64,000 bases of DNA. It comes from Nocardiopsis sp. YSL2. Lineage in GTDB: Bacteria; Actinomycetota; Actinomycetes; Streptosporangiales; Streptosporangiaceae. The stretch lies in contig NZ_JAMOAO010000001.1 in assembly GCF_030555055.1 (NCBI RefSeq), positions 2,542,001-2,606,000 on the forward strand. Direction: 5' to 3'. The notes under the pieces were generated by a model that saw nothing but the letters and a program-made list of their open reading frames with translations, did not search any database and was not told where the DNA came from. The position numbers and the translations under genes were made by a program. Shown piece after piece: positions 8,725 to 16,900 of this stretch (the stretch's first letter is position 1; each line of letters starts with the position of its first letter).

Positions 8725-10323
8725 TCACTCAGTCCCGGGCGGGCTCGTGTGACTCGGAACGCTCTCCGGTGCCGGGGCCGGCTCCTCACCGGCGCCCTGG
8801 TCGTCGCCCATCGGGGCCAGGTGGCGGAGGAAGGCCACGATCAGCAGGGCGAGGACCACCGACAGCGCGGCGTTGAGGCCGCCGACCACCGTGACGGCGC
8901 TGGTGAAGGCGGCCTGGGCGGCCTCCATGGCGGCGGCGGCACCGGATTCGGGCAGTTGCTCGGCGGCCACGGACGCCGCGGCCAGCGAGTCCTCGGTGGC
9001 CGCGGTCGCCGAGGCGTCCAGGCCCTCCGGCACGGCCACGGAGTTCCGGTAGACGAAGGCGCCGAGGCTGCCCAGCACCGCGACGCCGAGGGCGGTGCCC
9101 AGTTCCGTGCTCGTCTCGGACAGGGCCGACGCGGATCCGGCCCGCTCCGCCGGAGCGGAGGCGAGGATCAGGTCGGTGCCCAGCGCGATGAGCGGGCCGC
9201 CGCCGCCGAGGATGAGGGTGAAGGCGACCACGGTGAGGGTCACGCTGGTCGACCCGTCGACGAAGGCGAGCAGGGCGTGGCCGACGGCCGACAGCACCAG
9301 CCCGCCGGCGACGACGTAGGCGGGCCGCACGGACGCGGCGAGGCCGGGCGCGGACATGGAGGTCACGATGAGCAGGAGCGCTCCGGGCAGCAGCCACAGA
9401 CCGGCGGCCAGCGGAGTCTGCCCGGTGACCAGTTGCAGGTACTGGGTGACGAACAGGTAGGTGCCGCCCGCCACGACCATGGTCATGAGCATGGCGACCA
9501 GGAGGACGCTGAACGACCTGTTGCGGAACAGGCCCAGGTCCAGCAGCGGATCGTCGAGCACGCGCTGGCGGAGCACGAAGGCGACTCCGACGATCAGGCC
9601 GGCCACGAGCGCGGCCAGGGCACCGCTGGAGGCGCCGCCGCGCGCCAGCTCCTTGAGACCGTAGACGATCGGCAGCAGGGTGCCGAGGGACAGCACGACG
9701 CTGAACAGGTCGAGCCTGCCCGCGCCGGGGTCCTTGAACTCCGGCAGCAGGAACGGAGCCAGGACCAGCAGGACGAGCATCACCGGTACGGCCATGAGGA
9801 AGACCGAGGCCCACCCGAAGGACTGGAGCAGGGCACCGCCGACGATCGGCCCCAGGGCGATGCCGACCGAGAAGACCGTGGCCCAGACCGCGATCGCGAC
9901 CCCCCGCTCCCGTGGGTCCTCGAACATCCCGCTGATCAGGGCGAGGGTTGAGGGCATGAGTGTGGCGCCGGCCAGTCCCAGGAAGGCGCGCGCCGCGATC
10001 AGCGCCTCCGGGGAGGTGGCGAGGGCGGCCAGCACGGAGGCGATACCGAAGAGCGCGCTGCCGATCAGGAGCAGCCTGCGGCGACCGATCCGGTCGCCGA
10101 GCGTCCCCATGGTCACGAGGAAGCCCGCGATCATGAAGGCGTAGATGTCGATGATCCACAGCAGCTCGTTGCCGCTGGCGTCGAGGTCCGAACTGATGTG
10201 GGGAGCGGCGAGGTTCAGCACGCTGATGTCGATCGAGGCCAGCAGCGTGGGAAGGGCTAGAACGCCCAAGCCGATCCACTGCCTCGATCCGGCTCGCGCT
10301 GGAGCCGCTGTCGTGTCGCTCAT
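8725..10323 (-). CDS. MFS drug exporter, EmrB/QacA (DHA2, 14-helix) family
   Basis: 532 residues, typical of the 14-TM DHA2 family. The N-terminal half shows ALPTLLASIDISVLNLA (motif D1: LD/SxTxxNxA type), the motif A loop GTLGDRIGRRRLLLIG and motif C-like SVGIALGPIVGGALLQ. Repeated hydrophobic helices continue to about residue 500. It pumps small hydrophobic or cationic compounds out using the proton gradient. It follows the biosynthetic operon on the same strand, separated by 399 bases that hold a 17-codon leader frame and a palindrome, so it is probably separately regulated. Export of the cluster product is the natural inference. AAGGAAACCG precedes the ATG. Confidence 0.9.
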   Translation of the reverse strand: MSDTTAAPARAGSRQWIGLGVLALPTLLASIDISVLNLAAPHISSDLDASGNELLWIIDIYAFMIAGFLVTMGTLGDRIGRRRLLLIGSALFGIASVLAALATSPEALIAARAFLGLAGATLMPSTLALISGMFEDPRERGVAIAVWATVFSVGIALGPIVGGALLQSFGWASVFLMAVPVMLVLLVLAPFLLPEFKDPGAGRLDLFSVVLSLGTLLPIVYGLKELARGGASSGALAALVAGLIVGVAFVLRQRVLDDPLLDLGLFRNRSFSVLLVAMLMTMVVAGGTYLFVTQYLQLVTGQTPLAAGLWLLPGALLLIVTSMSAPGLAASVRPAYVVAGGLVLSAVGHALLAFVDGSTSVTLTVVAFTLILGGGGPLIALGTDLILASAPAERAGSASALSETSTELGTALGVAVLGSLGAFVYRNSVAVPEGLDASATAATEDSLAAASVAAEQLPESGAAAAMEAAQAAFTSAVTVVGGLNAALSVVLALLIVAFLRHLAPMGDDQGAGEEPAPAPESVPSHTSPPGTE

Positions 10324-10344
10324 CGGTTTCCTTGTCTATCGCTT

Positions 10345-10398
10345 CTACCCGGGTTGGCGCATCCGATTCCGCGCCATGCTCGCCGTTGCGTTCGACAT
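10345..10398 (-). CDS. 17-codon leader ORF before the exporter
   Basis: An ATG at 10396-10398 is preceded by AAAAGGAGGTG with GGAGG 8 bases away, the best Shine-Dalgarno sequence seen in this half of the window. The frame encodes MSNATASMARNRMRQPG and stops 21 bases before the exporter ATG. It is too short to be a normal gene. The near-perfect ribosome site and tight spacing suggest a translated leader that couples or attenuates exporter expression, as leader peptides do for some antibiotic-resistance genes. No ribosome-stalling motif is recognised. Function is inferred from position alone. Confidence 0.45.
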   Translation of the reverse strand: MSNATASMARNRMRQPG

Positions 10399-10560
10399 TT
10401 TCTACACCTCCTTTTGATGGGATTTCAACACCAGATCGAAGACCCACCCACCTGAGCTGGGAAGATCTCCTTTTTTTCGCCATGGATTCATCTCCGATTC
10501 CCGAAGCCAGGGGACAATCAGGCCGCTTGGAGCATCCTGGATCGGGAACCGGAGAGATAA

Positions 10561-10579
10561 CTTGCATTAAATATGCAAG
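10561..10579. promoter_or_regulatory. AT-rich palindrome upstream of the exporter
   Basis: CTTGCAT-TAAAT-ATGCAAG is a perfect 7-5-7 inverted repeat in an unusually AT-rich stretch of the 10324-10722 intergenic space. It looks like a TetR/MarR-type operator for the exporter transcript. No such regulator gene is present in the window. Confidence 0.4.
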
Positions 10580-10722
10580 ATTCCGGTGTGGTACGTTCGC
10601 TTTGTTATCGGCGGCGGTTTTCATCGAATACCGCCGCCCGTGCTGCGCCGTCGGCCCGTGCCCGCACCGGCCCGGCCGAACGGTGCCCGCCCACACACGG
10701 CGGCGACCGTTCCCGGGTCGCG

Positions 10723-11532
10723 TCAGGACACGGACGCGTGGCGCCTTCCCGGAAGCGTCCGCTCCGGTCCGCCGGTCGGCGGACCCGCACCCACCGGACG
10801 CGGGATGACCTCCAGAACACGGTCGAGCACCCTGGCCGTGACCTCCGGTTCGTAGAAGGAGAAATGGCCCCCCTCGTACATCTCCCAGCGGAAGCCACCG
10901 GTCGTCTCCAGGCTCCACAGGGGAATGCGCCGGGTCACCACGACCGGATCGTCGGCCGCCCCGACGGCGAGGACGGGCACCGCGGTCTCGGTCTCGGGGC
11001 GCGTGTACGTCTCCATCGCCTCCAGGTCGGCCCGCACCGCCGCCAGGATCGGACCGACCAGTTCCTCGCGCTCGGCCAGGCGCGTGGACACGCCCCCGAT
11101 CATCACCAGGTGCTCCAGGAGTTCGGCGTCCGTGCGGCGGTGCGCGAACGGTGCCGTGTCGGGGAAGCAGGGTGGCTGCCTGGCCGAGACCACGAGCAGC
11201 CGCGGCGGACGTCCGAGCGCCTCCAGCGCCCGCGCCAGCGCGTATCCCAGGACGCTGCCGAAGCTGTGGCCGACGATCACGGTGGGGAGGTCGCCGTGCC
11301 CGGACAGCTCCTCCACGAGCCCCGCGACCATCGGTTCCACCCGGCGGAGCGGCTCCTCGGACAGCCGGGCGCCGTGGCCGGGCAGCTGCGCGACGAGCAG
11401 CTCCACGTCGTCGGGTATCAGGGGGCGCCAGGTGGCGAAGGCGGCCGGCCATCCCCCCGCGTGGGGCAACGCCACCACACGCCCCCGGCTCGGTCGGTCG
11501 TCTCGGCCTATGGGTATCAACCAGTTCGACAT
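10723..11532 (-). CDS. Type II (editing) thioesterase
   Basis: 269 residues, alpha/beta-hydrolase of the GrsT/RifR family. It starts MSNWLIPIGRDDRPSRGRVV, then VALPHAGG. The catalytic Ser90 is in VIVGHSFGSVLGY, the acid is about D194-D195 in GAADDPV, and His223 is in EGGHFSFYEP. Stand-alone enzymes of this family clear misprimed or stalled acyl groups from carrier proteins of NRPS and PKS lines. It starts 5 bases after the HDAC-family gene ends and is the last gene of the biosynthetic operon. Because the assembly line ends in an AOS domain and has no TE of its own, this is its only thioesterase. Confidence 0.92.
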   Translation of the reverse strand: MSNWLIPIGRDDRPSRGRVVALPHAGGWPAAFATWRPLIPDDVELLVAQLPGHGARLSEEPLRRVEPMVAGLVEELSGHGDLPTVIVGHSFGSVLGYALARALEALGRPPRLLVVSARQPPCFPDTAPFAHRRTDAELLEHLVMIGGVSTRLAEREELVGPILAAVRADLEAMETYTRPETETAVPVLAVGAADDPVVVTRRIPLWSLETTGGFRWEMYEGGHFSFYEPEVTARVLDRVLEVIPRPVGAGPPTGGPERTLPGRRHASVS

Positions 11533-11537
11533 GGTCC

Positions 11538-12635
11538 TCACACCATCAGCGGGTGGTGCCCGCACAGGAAGTCGATCACACGTTTCTGGTGGGGTTGGAG
11601 GCGCTGCCCGGGCAGGTGGTCGAGGGAGTGGCGGAAGGGGTCCTCGGGCGGCGGCATCCCCGCGATGGCGCTCGCCGTGCCCAGCACCAGCATGGGCTGG
11701 TACCAGGGGGAGTAGCCGCCCTCGTGCACGAACACACAGCGCCCGCCGCACAGCTCCGCCGCGAGTTCGCACACCCCCGTGGTCAGGGCGTGGAAGGTCA
11801 GGCTGGTGCACAGCATGCGGCCCATCGGGTCGTGTCCGCTCGCGTCCACCCCCGCGGCCACCAGGATGATCTCCGGACGGAACGCGCGCGCCGCGGGTAC
11901 CACCACGCGCGTGAACGCGGCCAGGTAGGCGTCGTGGCCCGACCCCGGGGGCAGCGGGACGTTGAGGGTGCTGCCCTCTCCGGCCCCGGCACCTGTCTCG
12001 GTGATCGTCCCGGACCCCGGCGGGAAGAGCCCGTCCTGGTGGATCGAGACGTACAGGACGTCCGGGTCCTCGTGGAAGGCCTTCTGGACACCGTTGCCGT
12101 GGTGGACGTCCCAGTCGAGCACCATCACCCTGCGCAGGCCCTGCTCCTGAGCGGTCCGGGCCCCGACGGCGACGTTGTTGAACAGGCACAGGGCCATGGC
12201 GCGGTCCGGCTCGGCGTGATGACCCGGCGGCCTGACCAGGCAATAGGCCCTTTCGTGTCCGCCCGAGACCACGTCGCGCACCGCCTCCGCGCACGCTCCG
12301 GCGGCGAGTCGCGCCGCTCGCGCGCTGTGGTAGTTCACGTGGGCGTACACCCCGGCGTCGCCCCCTCCGGCCGCGGACGCCTCCTCGACACGGGAGACGT
12401 GCCGCGCCGTGTGCACCAGCTCCAGCTCGCGGTCAGAGGCGGGCCCGGGGGTCAGGCAGTCGAAGGCGTCCAGGACCCCCGCGGCTCTGACCAGTCCCTC
12501 CGCGCGGCGCAGATCGGGGTCCACGGCGTGCTGCCGCAGCGGCTCGACCCACGGACCGACCGGGACGTAGCCCGAACCCGGCCCGGGGTCGTGCCAGTGG
12601 CAGAGCTCATGGCTGTACCACGCGAAAGCGGACAT
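11538..12635 (-). CDS. HDAC-family zinc amidohydrolase (class II deacetylase / acetylpolyamine hydrolase type)
   Basis: 365 residues from the ATG at 12633-12635. All catalytic groups are present: RPPGHHAEPD (H139/H140 dyad), LDWDVHHGNG (zinc ligands D176 and H178), AAGVDASGHDP (zinc ligand D264) and FVHEGGY (transition-state Tyr308). This is a full-length, apparently active member. Bacterial relatives hydrolyse acetylated polyamines or other N-acyl amines. Stop-to-start spacing of 1 base to the upstream unknown gene and 5 bases to the downstream thioesterase places it in the biosynthetic operon. Since the line starts with an N-formyltransferase domain, removal of an N-formyl or N-acyl mask from the product or an intermediate is an attractive role, by inference. 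Self-resistance is the alternative. Confidence 0.9.
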   Translation of the reverse strand: MSAFAWYSHELCHWHDPGPGSGYVPVGPWVEPLRQHAVDPDLRRAEGLVRAAGVLDAFDCLTPGPASDRELELVHTARHVSRVEEASAAGGGDAGVYAHVNYHSARAARLAAGACAEAVRDVVSGGHERAYCLVRPPGHHAEPDRAMALCLFNNVAVGARTAQEQGLRRVMVLDWDVHHGNGVQKAFHEDPDVLYVSIHQDGLFPPGSGTITETGAGAGEGSTLNVPLPPGSGHDAYLAAFTRVVVPAARAFRPEIILVAAGVDASGHDPMGRMLCTSLTFHALTTGVCELAAELCGGRCVFVHEGGYSPWYQPMLVLGTASAIAGMPPPEDPFRHSLDHLPGQRLQPHQKRVIDFLCGHHPLMV

Positions 12636-12636
12636 C

Positions 12637-12942
12637 TCAGTTGCTTCCCCTCGTGACGACGGTGAGTCCGCCCGCCTCGGCGACCCGCGCGCGGTGGTGT
12701 TCGCGCTCGCCCTCGGGGACACGCTTGGTGTCCAGGATCGTCTCCAGCCAGCCGAGGACGCGTTCGACCTCCTCCTGTGTCAGGACGCGCCCCTCCGCCT
12801 CCTTCTCCAGGTCCCGGACGCGGCGGGCGGGTTCGATGACGCCCCTGTCATAGGCCTCTCCGTCGGGGCCGTCGTTGCGGGTGCACGCGATCGCCTTCAG
12901 TACCGCGCCGAAGAACGCCGCGGTGGTGGTGGCCTCACTCAT
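12637..12942 (-). CDS. Small protein of unknown function in the biosynthetic operon
   Basis: 101 residues from the ATG at 12940-12942, preceded by GGAAAGGGACGG. It is predicted largely helical: MSEATTTAAFFGAVLKAIAC, then charged helices with DLEKEAEGRVLTQEEVERVL and VPEGEREHHRARVAEAGG. There is no signal peptide, no membrane helix, one Cys and no motif I recognise. Its stop lies 1 base from the start of the HDAC-family gene, so the two are translationally coupled and may work together. It could be a carrier, adaptor or immunity protein. None of these can be shown from sequence. Confidence 0.7.
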   Translation of the reverse strand: MSEATTTAAFFGAVLKAIACTRNDGPDGEAYDRGVIEPARRVRDLEKEAEGRVLTQEEVERVLGWLETILDTKRVPEGEREHHRARVAEAGGLTVVTRGSN

Positions 12943-13033
12943 ATCCGTCCCTTTCCAATGGGGGATCACACGGTCGTACGTGTCGGGTCTGGGGTGGGTC
13001 CGCCGGGCCGTCGGGCTCCGGCGGCGCCGTGGG

Positions 13034-16000
13034 TCAGCCGATGAGGCCGAGGCGACGTCCGGCCTTCTCCAGGATCGCGGCCGCCTCCTCCAGGTCGTCG
13101 GCCGCGTGGCTGAGGTTGACGATCGTGCGCAGCCGCGGCAGCGCGCGCGGAACCGCCGGGTAGACGATCGGCTGCACGAACAGGCCGTCGGTCTGGCACA
13201 TCCGGGCCATCTCCTGGGCCTGCTCCGCGGACGAGCACAGGATCGGCACGACGGGCGAGGCGCTCTTGAGAGTGTCGAAGCCGACGGAGTGCAGGCGGTC
13301 GCGGTACCCGTCGGTGAGACGCCGCAGGCGTTCGGCCATGTCGGGGGCCGCGCCGATCACCTCGAAGGCGGCCTTGGCGGCCGCGACCTGCGCGGGAGTG
13401 ACGGCGGCGGAGAACATCCAGCCGCGCGCGTTGTTCTTGAGCGCGAAGACCAGGTCGCGGGAGCCGGCCACGTAGCCGCCGGTGCTGGGGATGGTCTTGG
13501 AGAGGGTGCCCATCTTGATGTCGACGCGCGCGGGGTCGAGTCCGAAGTGCTCGACGATGCCCCGGCCGGTGGCCCCGAGGACCCCGATGCTGTGCGCCTC
13601 GTCCACCATCACCGGCACGCCGTGCCGCTCGCACAGGTCGAGGATGCCGGGCAGGTCGGCGATGTCACCGTCCATGCTGAAGACGGCGTCGGTGACCACG
13701 AGACGGCCCGCGCCCTCGGTCCGGCGCAGGGCCCGTTCGAGGTCGCCCAGGTCGTTGTGGGCGTAGGTCACCACGTCCGCGCCGGACATGCGGTAGCCGT
13801 CCAGGATGCTCGCGTGGTTGTACACGTCGCCGATGACCACGTCGCCCGGGCCGAGCAGCGCGCCCAGGGTCGCCTGGTTGGCCATGTAACCGCTGGAGTA
13901 GACGATGGCGTCCTCGGCGCCGAGGAAGCTCGCGATCGTCAGCTCCAGCTCTCGGTGGAGGTCGAGGGTGCCCGCCAGCAGCCGGACGCCGTGGGCGCCG
14001 GTACCGAAGCGGTCCACGGCGAGGTGGGCCTGCGCGCCGATGTAGTCGTGGCCGAGCAGTCCCAGGTAACTGTACGAGGCCAGGTTGATGAACCACCGCC
14101 CGTCGAAGCGGATGCGCGGTCCCTCGGCCGCCTCGATGACGGGCTCGTAGAAGTAGTCGTCACGGGCGACGATCGTGCGGTCCTCGCCGGACAGGGCGTC
14201 GATCCGCCGGTCGAGGAAGGTCCCCTCCGGGCGGTCGGCCAGGCGTCCGGGCAGGGTGCGCCCCGGGGTCCGCGCCGGCGCCGTGAGCGTCCGCGGCGGG
14301 ACCGTCGATGCGGTCGGGGCCGTCCGCACTGGTGGGGCCGCATGGGGCCGGGGCGGCGCCGTCGGGGAGACCGGGGCGCTCCGCGCCTCGGCGGGCGCCG
14401 CGGGAACCCGGTCGGCGGCCAGGGGGCGGGGTGCGGGGGCCGCGCCGGTGGCGGGCCGGCCCGGTTCCGGTTCACGGCGGTACTGGTCCCAGGGCGGGGT
14501 GAAGCCCGCCTGCGCGGGCGGCGCCGCGGCCGGTGCGGCGGGGGCCCCGGTGTTCACCGCCGCGGGGGCGGCGGCCGGGCGCGGCGGAGCGGTCGTGAGC
14601 TCGCTCCCGGCCTCCGCCAGGTAGGCGAGCAGGTCGCGGATATCGGGCCGCTCGAAGAGGACGGCCGTGTCGATGTCGATCCCGCGGGCGCCGAGAGCCG
14701 CGCCGACCTCCACCGCCGTGATGGAGTCCAGGCCCAGTTCCAGCAGGTTGTCGTCCGGGGTGACCCCCGGCTGGTGCAGGGCGCTGGACAGGATGTCGCG
14801 CAGCGGCGCCCACAGGTCGTCGGTGGTCGGCGTGGGGGGCATTTCTTCCTCCTGGGTCGCGACCGGCGGGGTCAGGACGTAGTTGTCGGGTGGCAGGGAC
14901 AGAACGGTGTCGAGTAGGGCCAGTCCGGCGTCCACGGAGAGGACGGGCACCCCGCGCAGCGAGGCTCCGTCGGCCACGCCCTCGCCCATGCCCACCTCCC
15001 ACAGGCCCCAGGACAGGCCGTACCAGGGCAGGTGCTCGCTCCTGCGGGCGGCGGCGAAACCCTCCATGTAGGCGTTGGCGGCCGCGTAGGCGCTCTGCCC
15101 GAGGTTCCCGTGGACGGCCGCCACGGAGGAGAACAGGGCGACGAACTCCGGTGGCCCCGCGCTGAGCCCCTCGATGAGCGCGTGCACGCCGCCGACCTTG
15201 GGGTGGAGGACCTCGGCGGCCTCCCCCGGATCCAGCGAGCGGACCAGGCCGTCGCGCAGCACGCCCGCGCAGTGCAGGACGCCGTGGAAGCGCTCGGCGC
15301 CGTCCAGCAGCGCCGGATCGGACACGTCACCGGCGAGGGTGACCACCTCACAGCGTTCGGACAGCCGTCGCAGCCGCTCCGCCCGCTCGCCCTCCGCCGG
15401 AACGGTCCGCCCGACGAGGGTGAGGTGGGCGCATCCCCGCTCCGCCAGGTGTTCGGCCACATGCAGGCCGATACCGCCCATGCCCCCCGTCACCAGGAAC
15501 CGGCGCCCCCGGACCGCGCGCGGTCCGCCGACCGGGCCCGAGAGAGGTTCCACCTCGGGGCGGTGCCACACGCCGTCGCGCAGCCACAGCTCCGGTTCGG
15601 CGAAGCGCGCCTCCCGCGCGGACATCCCGGAACCGCCCGTGTCCACCAGCCGCAGCCGCGCACGGGGCTGCTCGCGGCGCAGACTCCGCACGAACCCCCA
15701 CAGCGCGGCCTGCGCGGGATCGGGGTCCGCCCCGGGGCTCCCGTGGGCTCCGTCGGTGACCACCGTCAGGGGCGGGGCGGGGCGGCGCCGCGCCAGCACC
15801 GACGCGGTCCTGAGGAGGTCCAGTACGAGGTCGCGGGCACCGTCGGGACCCGCTACGCCGGAGGGTGCGACGTACACCAGCTCGTCCGCGGTCTCCAGCG
15901 CCTCGGCGGGCACGTCCCCGTCCTGGGTCCCGGGGCCCAGGACCACCGGGGCCGTCCCCTCCGGCGGAGGCTCCGGTGTGGGCCGGACCGGAGTCCAGGC

Positions 16001-16900
16001 GATACGGGAGATCCCGTCCGTCGCCGTGACGGCCCCTCCGCCGGCGGAGCGCCCGGCGGTCGCGGGCGCGGTTCCCGCAGCCGGGGAGGGCTCGGCCGCG
16101 CGGACCGGTGCGGCGGGCCCGGGGGCGGACGCGGACGGGTCCGCCGAGGTCGTACGCAGGGTGACGCCCTCCGCCTCCAACAGCACCTCGCCCTGCTGTG
16201 AGTGGAACCGGACGCGGCCGCGCACCATCTGGGGGCTCTCGCCGATGCTCTCGACCAGCGCCCACACGCTTCCGGAGACGCGTCGGCGCACGGAGAGCGC
16301 GTGGACCGACCAGGGCAGGCAGAGTCCGCTCCGCCCGTCGTCCATCCAGCCCAGGCACTGGAACGCGGCGTCGAGCAGGGGAGGCGGGAGGAAGTGGGAG
16401 CCCACGGCCTGGTCGTCGGTGCGCAGCAGGGCGAGCACTCGCCCGGTTCCCGACCGCAGGGAGCGCACGACCTGGAAGGTGGGCCCGTAGGTGATGCCGC
16501 TGGCCCGCTGCCAGTCGCGGAAGCGGTCGAGGTCCACCGCGTCGGGGCAGCTCGCGGTGAGGGAGGCCAGATCCTCGTACTCTGGCGGCCCCAGGGGGCG
16601 GCGCACGGCGGTCGCCCGGGCGTGGTCCGTCCACTGTCCGGTGCCCGGGGGGCGGGAGCGGACCGTGCAGTCACGGCCCTCTCCCAGGGCGGTCTCCACC
16701 TCGACCCCGCCCTCGGGGACGTGGAGGGGAGCGAGCAGCCCGACGCGCTCCAACCGCCAGGAGCCGCCGGGCTCCAGAGCGTCCAGCGCGGTGAGCAGGG
16801 AGTCCATCTGCGCGGCGGCGGGCAGGACCGGCCGGCCGCCGACCACGTGGTCGGCGGCCAGCGGCTCGTCCGGCCGCACGAGGTTGCGGAAGGCGTTCAT
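13034..16900 (-). CDS. PKS protein D: DH-KR-ACP-AOS (chain-releasing alpha-oxoamine synthase)
   Basis: 1288 residues from an ATG overlapping the alkC-type stop (ATGA). There is no KS or AT: the protein supplies the second half of the last module. DH (about 1-270) has HVVGGRPVLP (H18) and LLDAAFQ. KR (about 300-650) has VTGGMGGIG, SSVAA and YAAAN. The ACP (about 690-755) has LGLDSITAVEV. An Ala/Pro-rich linker follows. From about 885 to the end lies a PLP-dependent alpha-oxoamine synthase (AONS/ALAS/SPT family) with YSSGYMANQATLGALL, VDEAHSIGVLG and the Schiff-base Lys in GTLSKTIPSTGG (about K1135). It should condense the ACP-bound acyl chain with an amino acid, losing CO2, and release an alpha-amino ketone. 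The amino-acid partner is not predictable here. Prodiginine-type OAS proteins are the closest known logic. Confidence 0.92.
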   Translation of the reverse strand: MNAFRNLVRPDEPLAADHVVGGRPVLPAAAQMDSLLTALDALEPGGSWRLERVGLLAPLHVPEGGVEVETALGEGRDCTVRSRPPGTGQWTDHARATAVRRPLGPPEYEDLASLTASCPDAVDLDRFRDWQRASGITYGPTFQVVRSLRSGTGRVLALLRTDDQAVGSHFLPPPLLDAAFQCLGWMDDGRSGLCLPWSVHALSVRRRVSGSVWALVESIGESPQMVRGRVRFHSQQGEVLLEAEGVTLRTTSADPSASAPGPAAPVRAAEPSPAAGTAPATAGRSAGGGAVTATDGISRIAWTPVRPTPEPPPEGTAPVVLGPGTQDGDVPAEALETADELVYVAPSGVAGPDGARDLVLDLLRTASVLARRRPAPPLTVVTDGAHGSPGADPDPAQAALWGFVRSLRREQPRARLRLVDTGGSGMSAREARFAEPELWLRDGVWHRPEVEPLSGPVGGPRAVRGRRFLVTGGMGGIGLHVAEHLAERGCAHLTLVGRTVPAEGERAERLRRLSERCEVVTLAGDVSDPALLDGAERFHGVLHCAGVLRDGLVRSLDPGEAAEVLHPKVGGVHALIEGLSAGPPEFVALFSSVAAVHGNLGQSAYAAANAYMEGFAAARRSEHLPWYGLSWGLWEVGMGEGVADGASLRGVPVLSVDAGLALLDTVLSLPPDNYVLTPPVATQEEEMPPTPTTDDLWAPLRDILSSALHQPGVTPDDNLLELGLDSITAVEVGAALGARGIDIDTAVLFERPDIRDLLAYLAEAGSELTTAPPRPAAAPAAVNTGAPAAPAAAPPAQAGFTPPWDQYRREPEPGRPATGAAPAPRPLAADRVPAAPAEARSAPVSPTAPPRPHAAPPVRTAPTASTVPPRTLTAPARTPGRTLPGRLADRPEGTFLDRRIDALSGEDRTIVARDDYFYEPVIEAAEGPRIRFDGRWFINLASYSYLGLLGHDYIGAQAHLAVDRFGTGAHGVRLLAGTLDLHRELELTIASFLGAEDAIVYSSGYMANQATLGALLGPGDVVIGDVYNHASILDGYRMSGADVVTYAHNDLGDLERALRRTEGAGRLVVTDAVFSMDGDIADLPGILDLCERHGVPVMVDEAHSIGVLGATGRGIVEHFGLDPARVDIKMGTLSKTIPSTGGYVAGSRDLVFALKNNARGWMFSAAVTPAQVAAAKAAFEVIGAAPDMAERLRRLTDGYRDRLHSVGFDTLKSASPVVPILCSSAEQAQEMARMCQTDGLFVQPIVYPAVPRALPRLRTIVNLSHAADDLEEAAAILEKAGRRLGLIG

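Noticed and set aside
10400-10500. An ATG-GCG-AAA-AAA-AGG frame upstream of the exporter as a small gene
   Set aside because: The frame runs through the leader region and far into the exporter gene in another phase, and its codon use is not gene-like.
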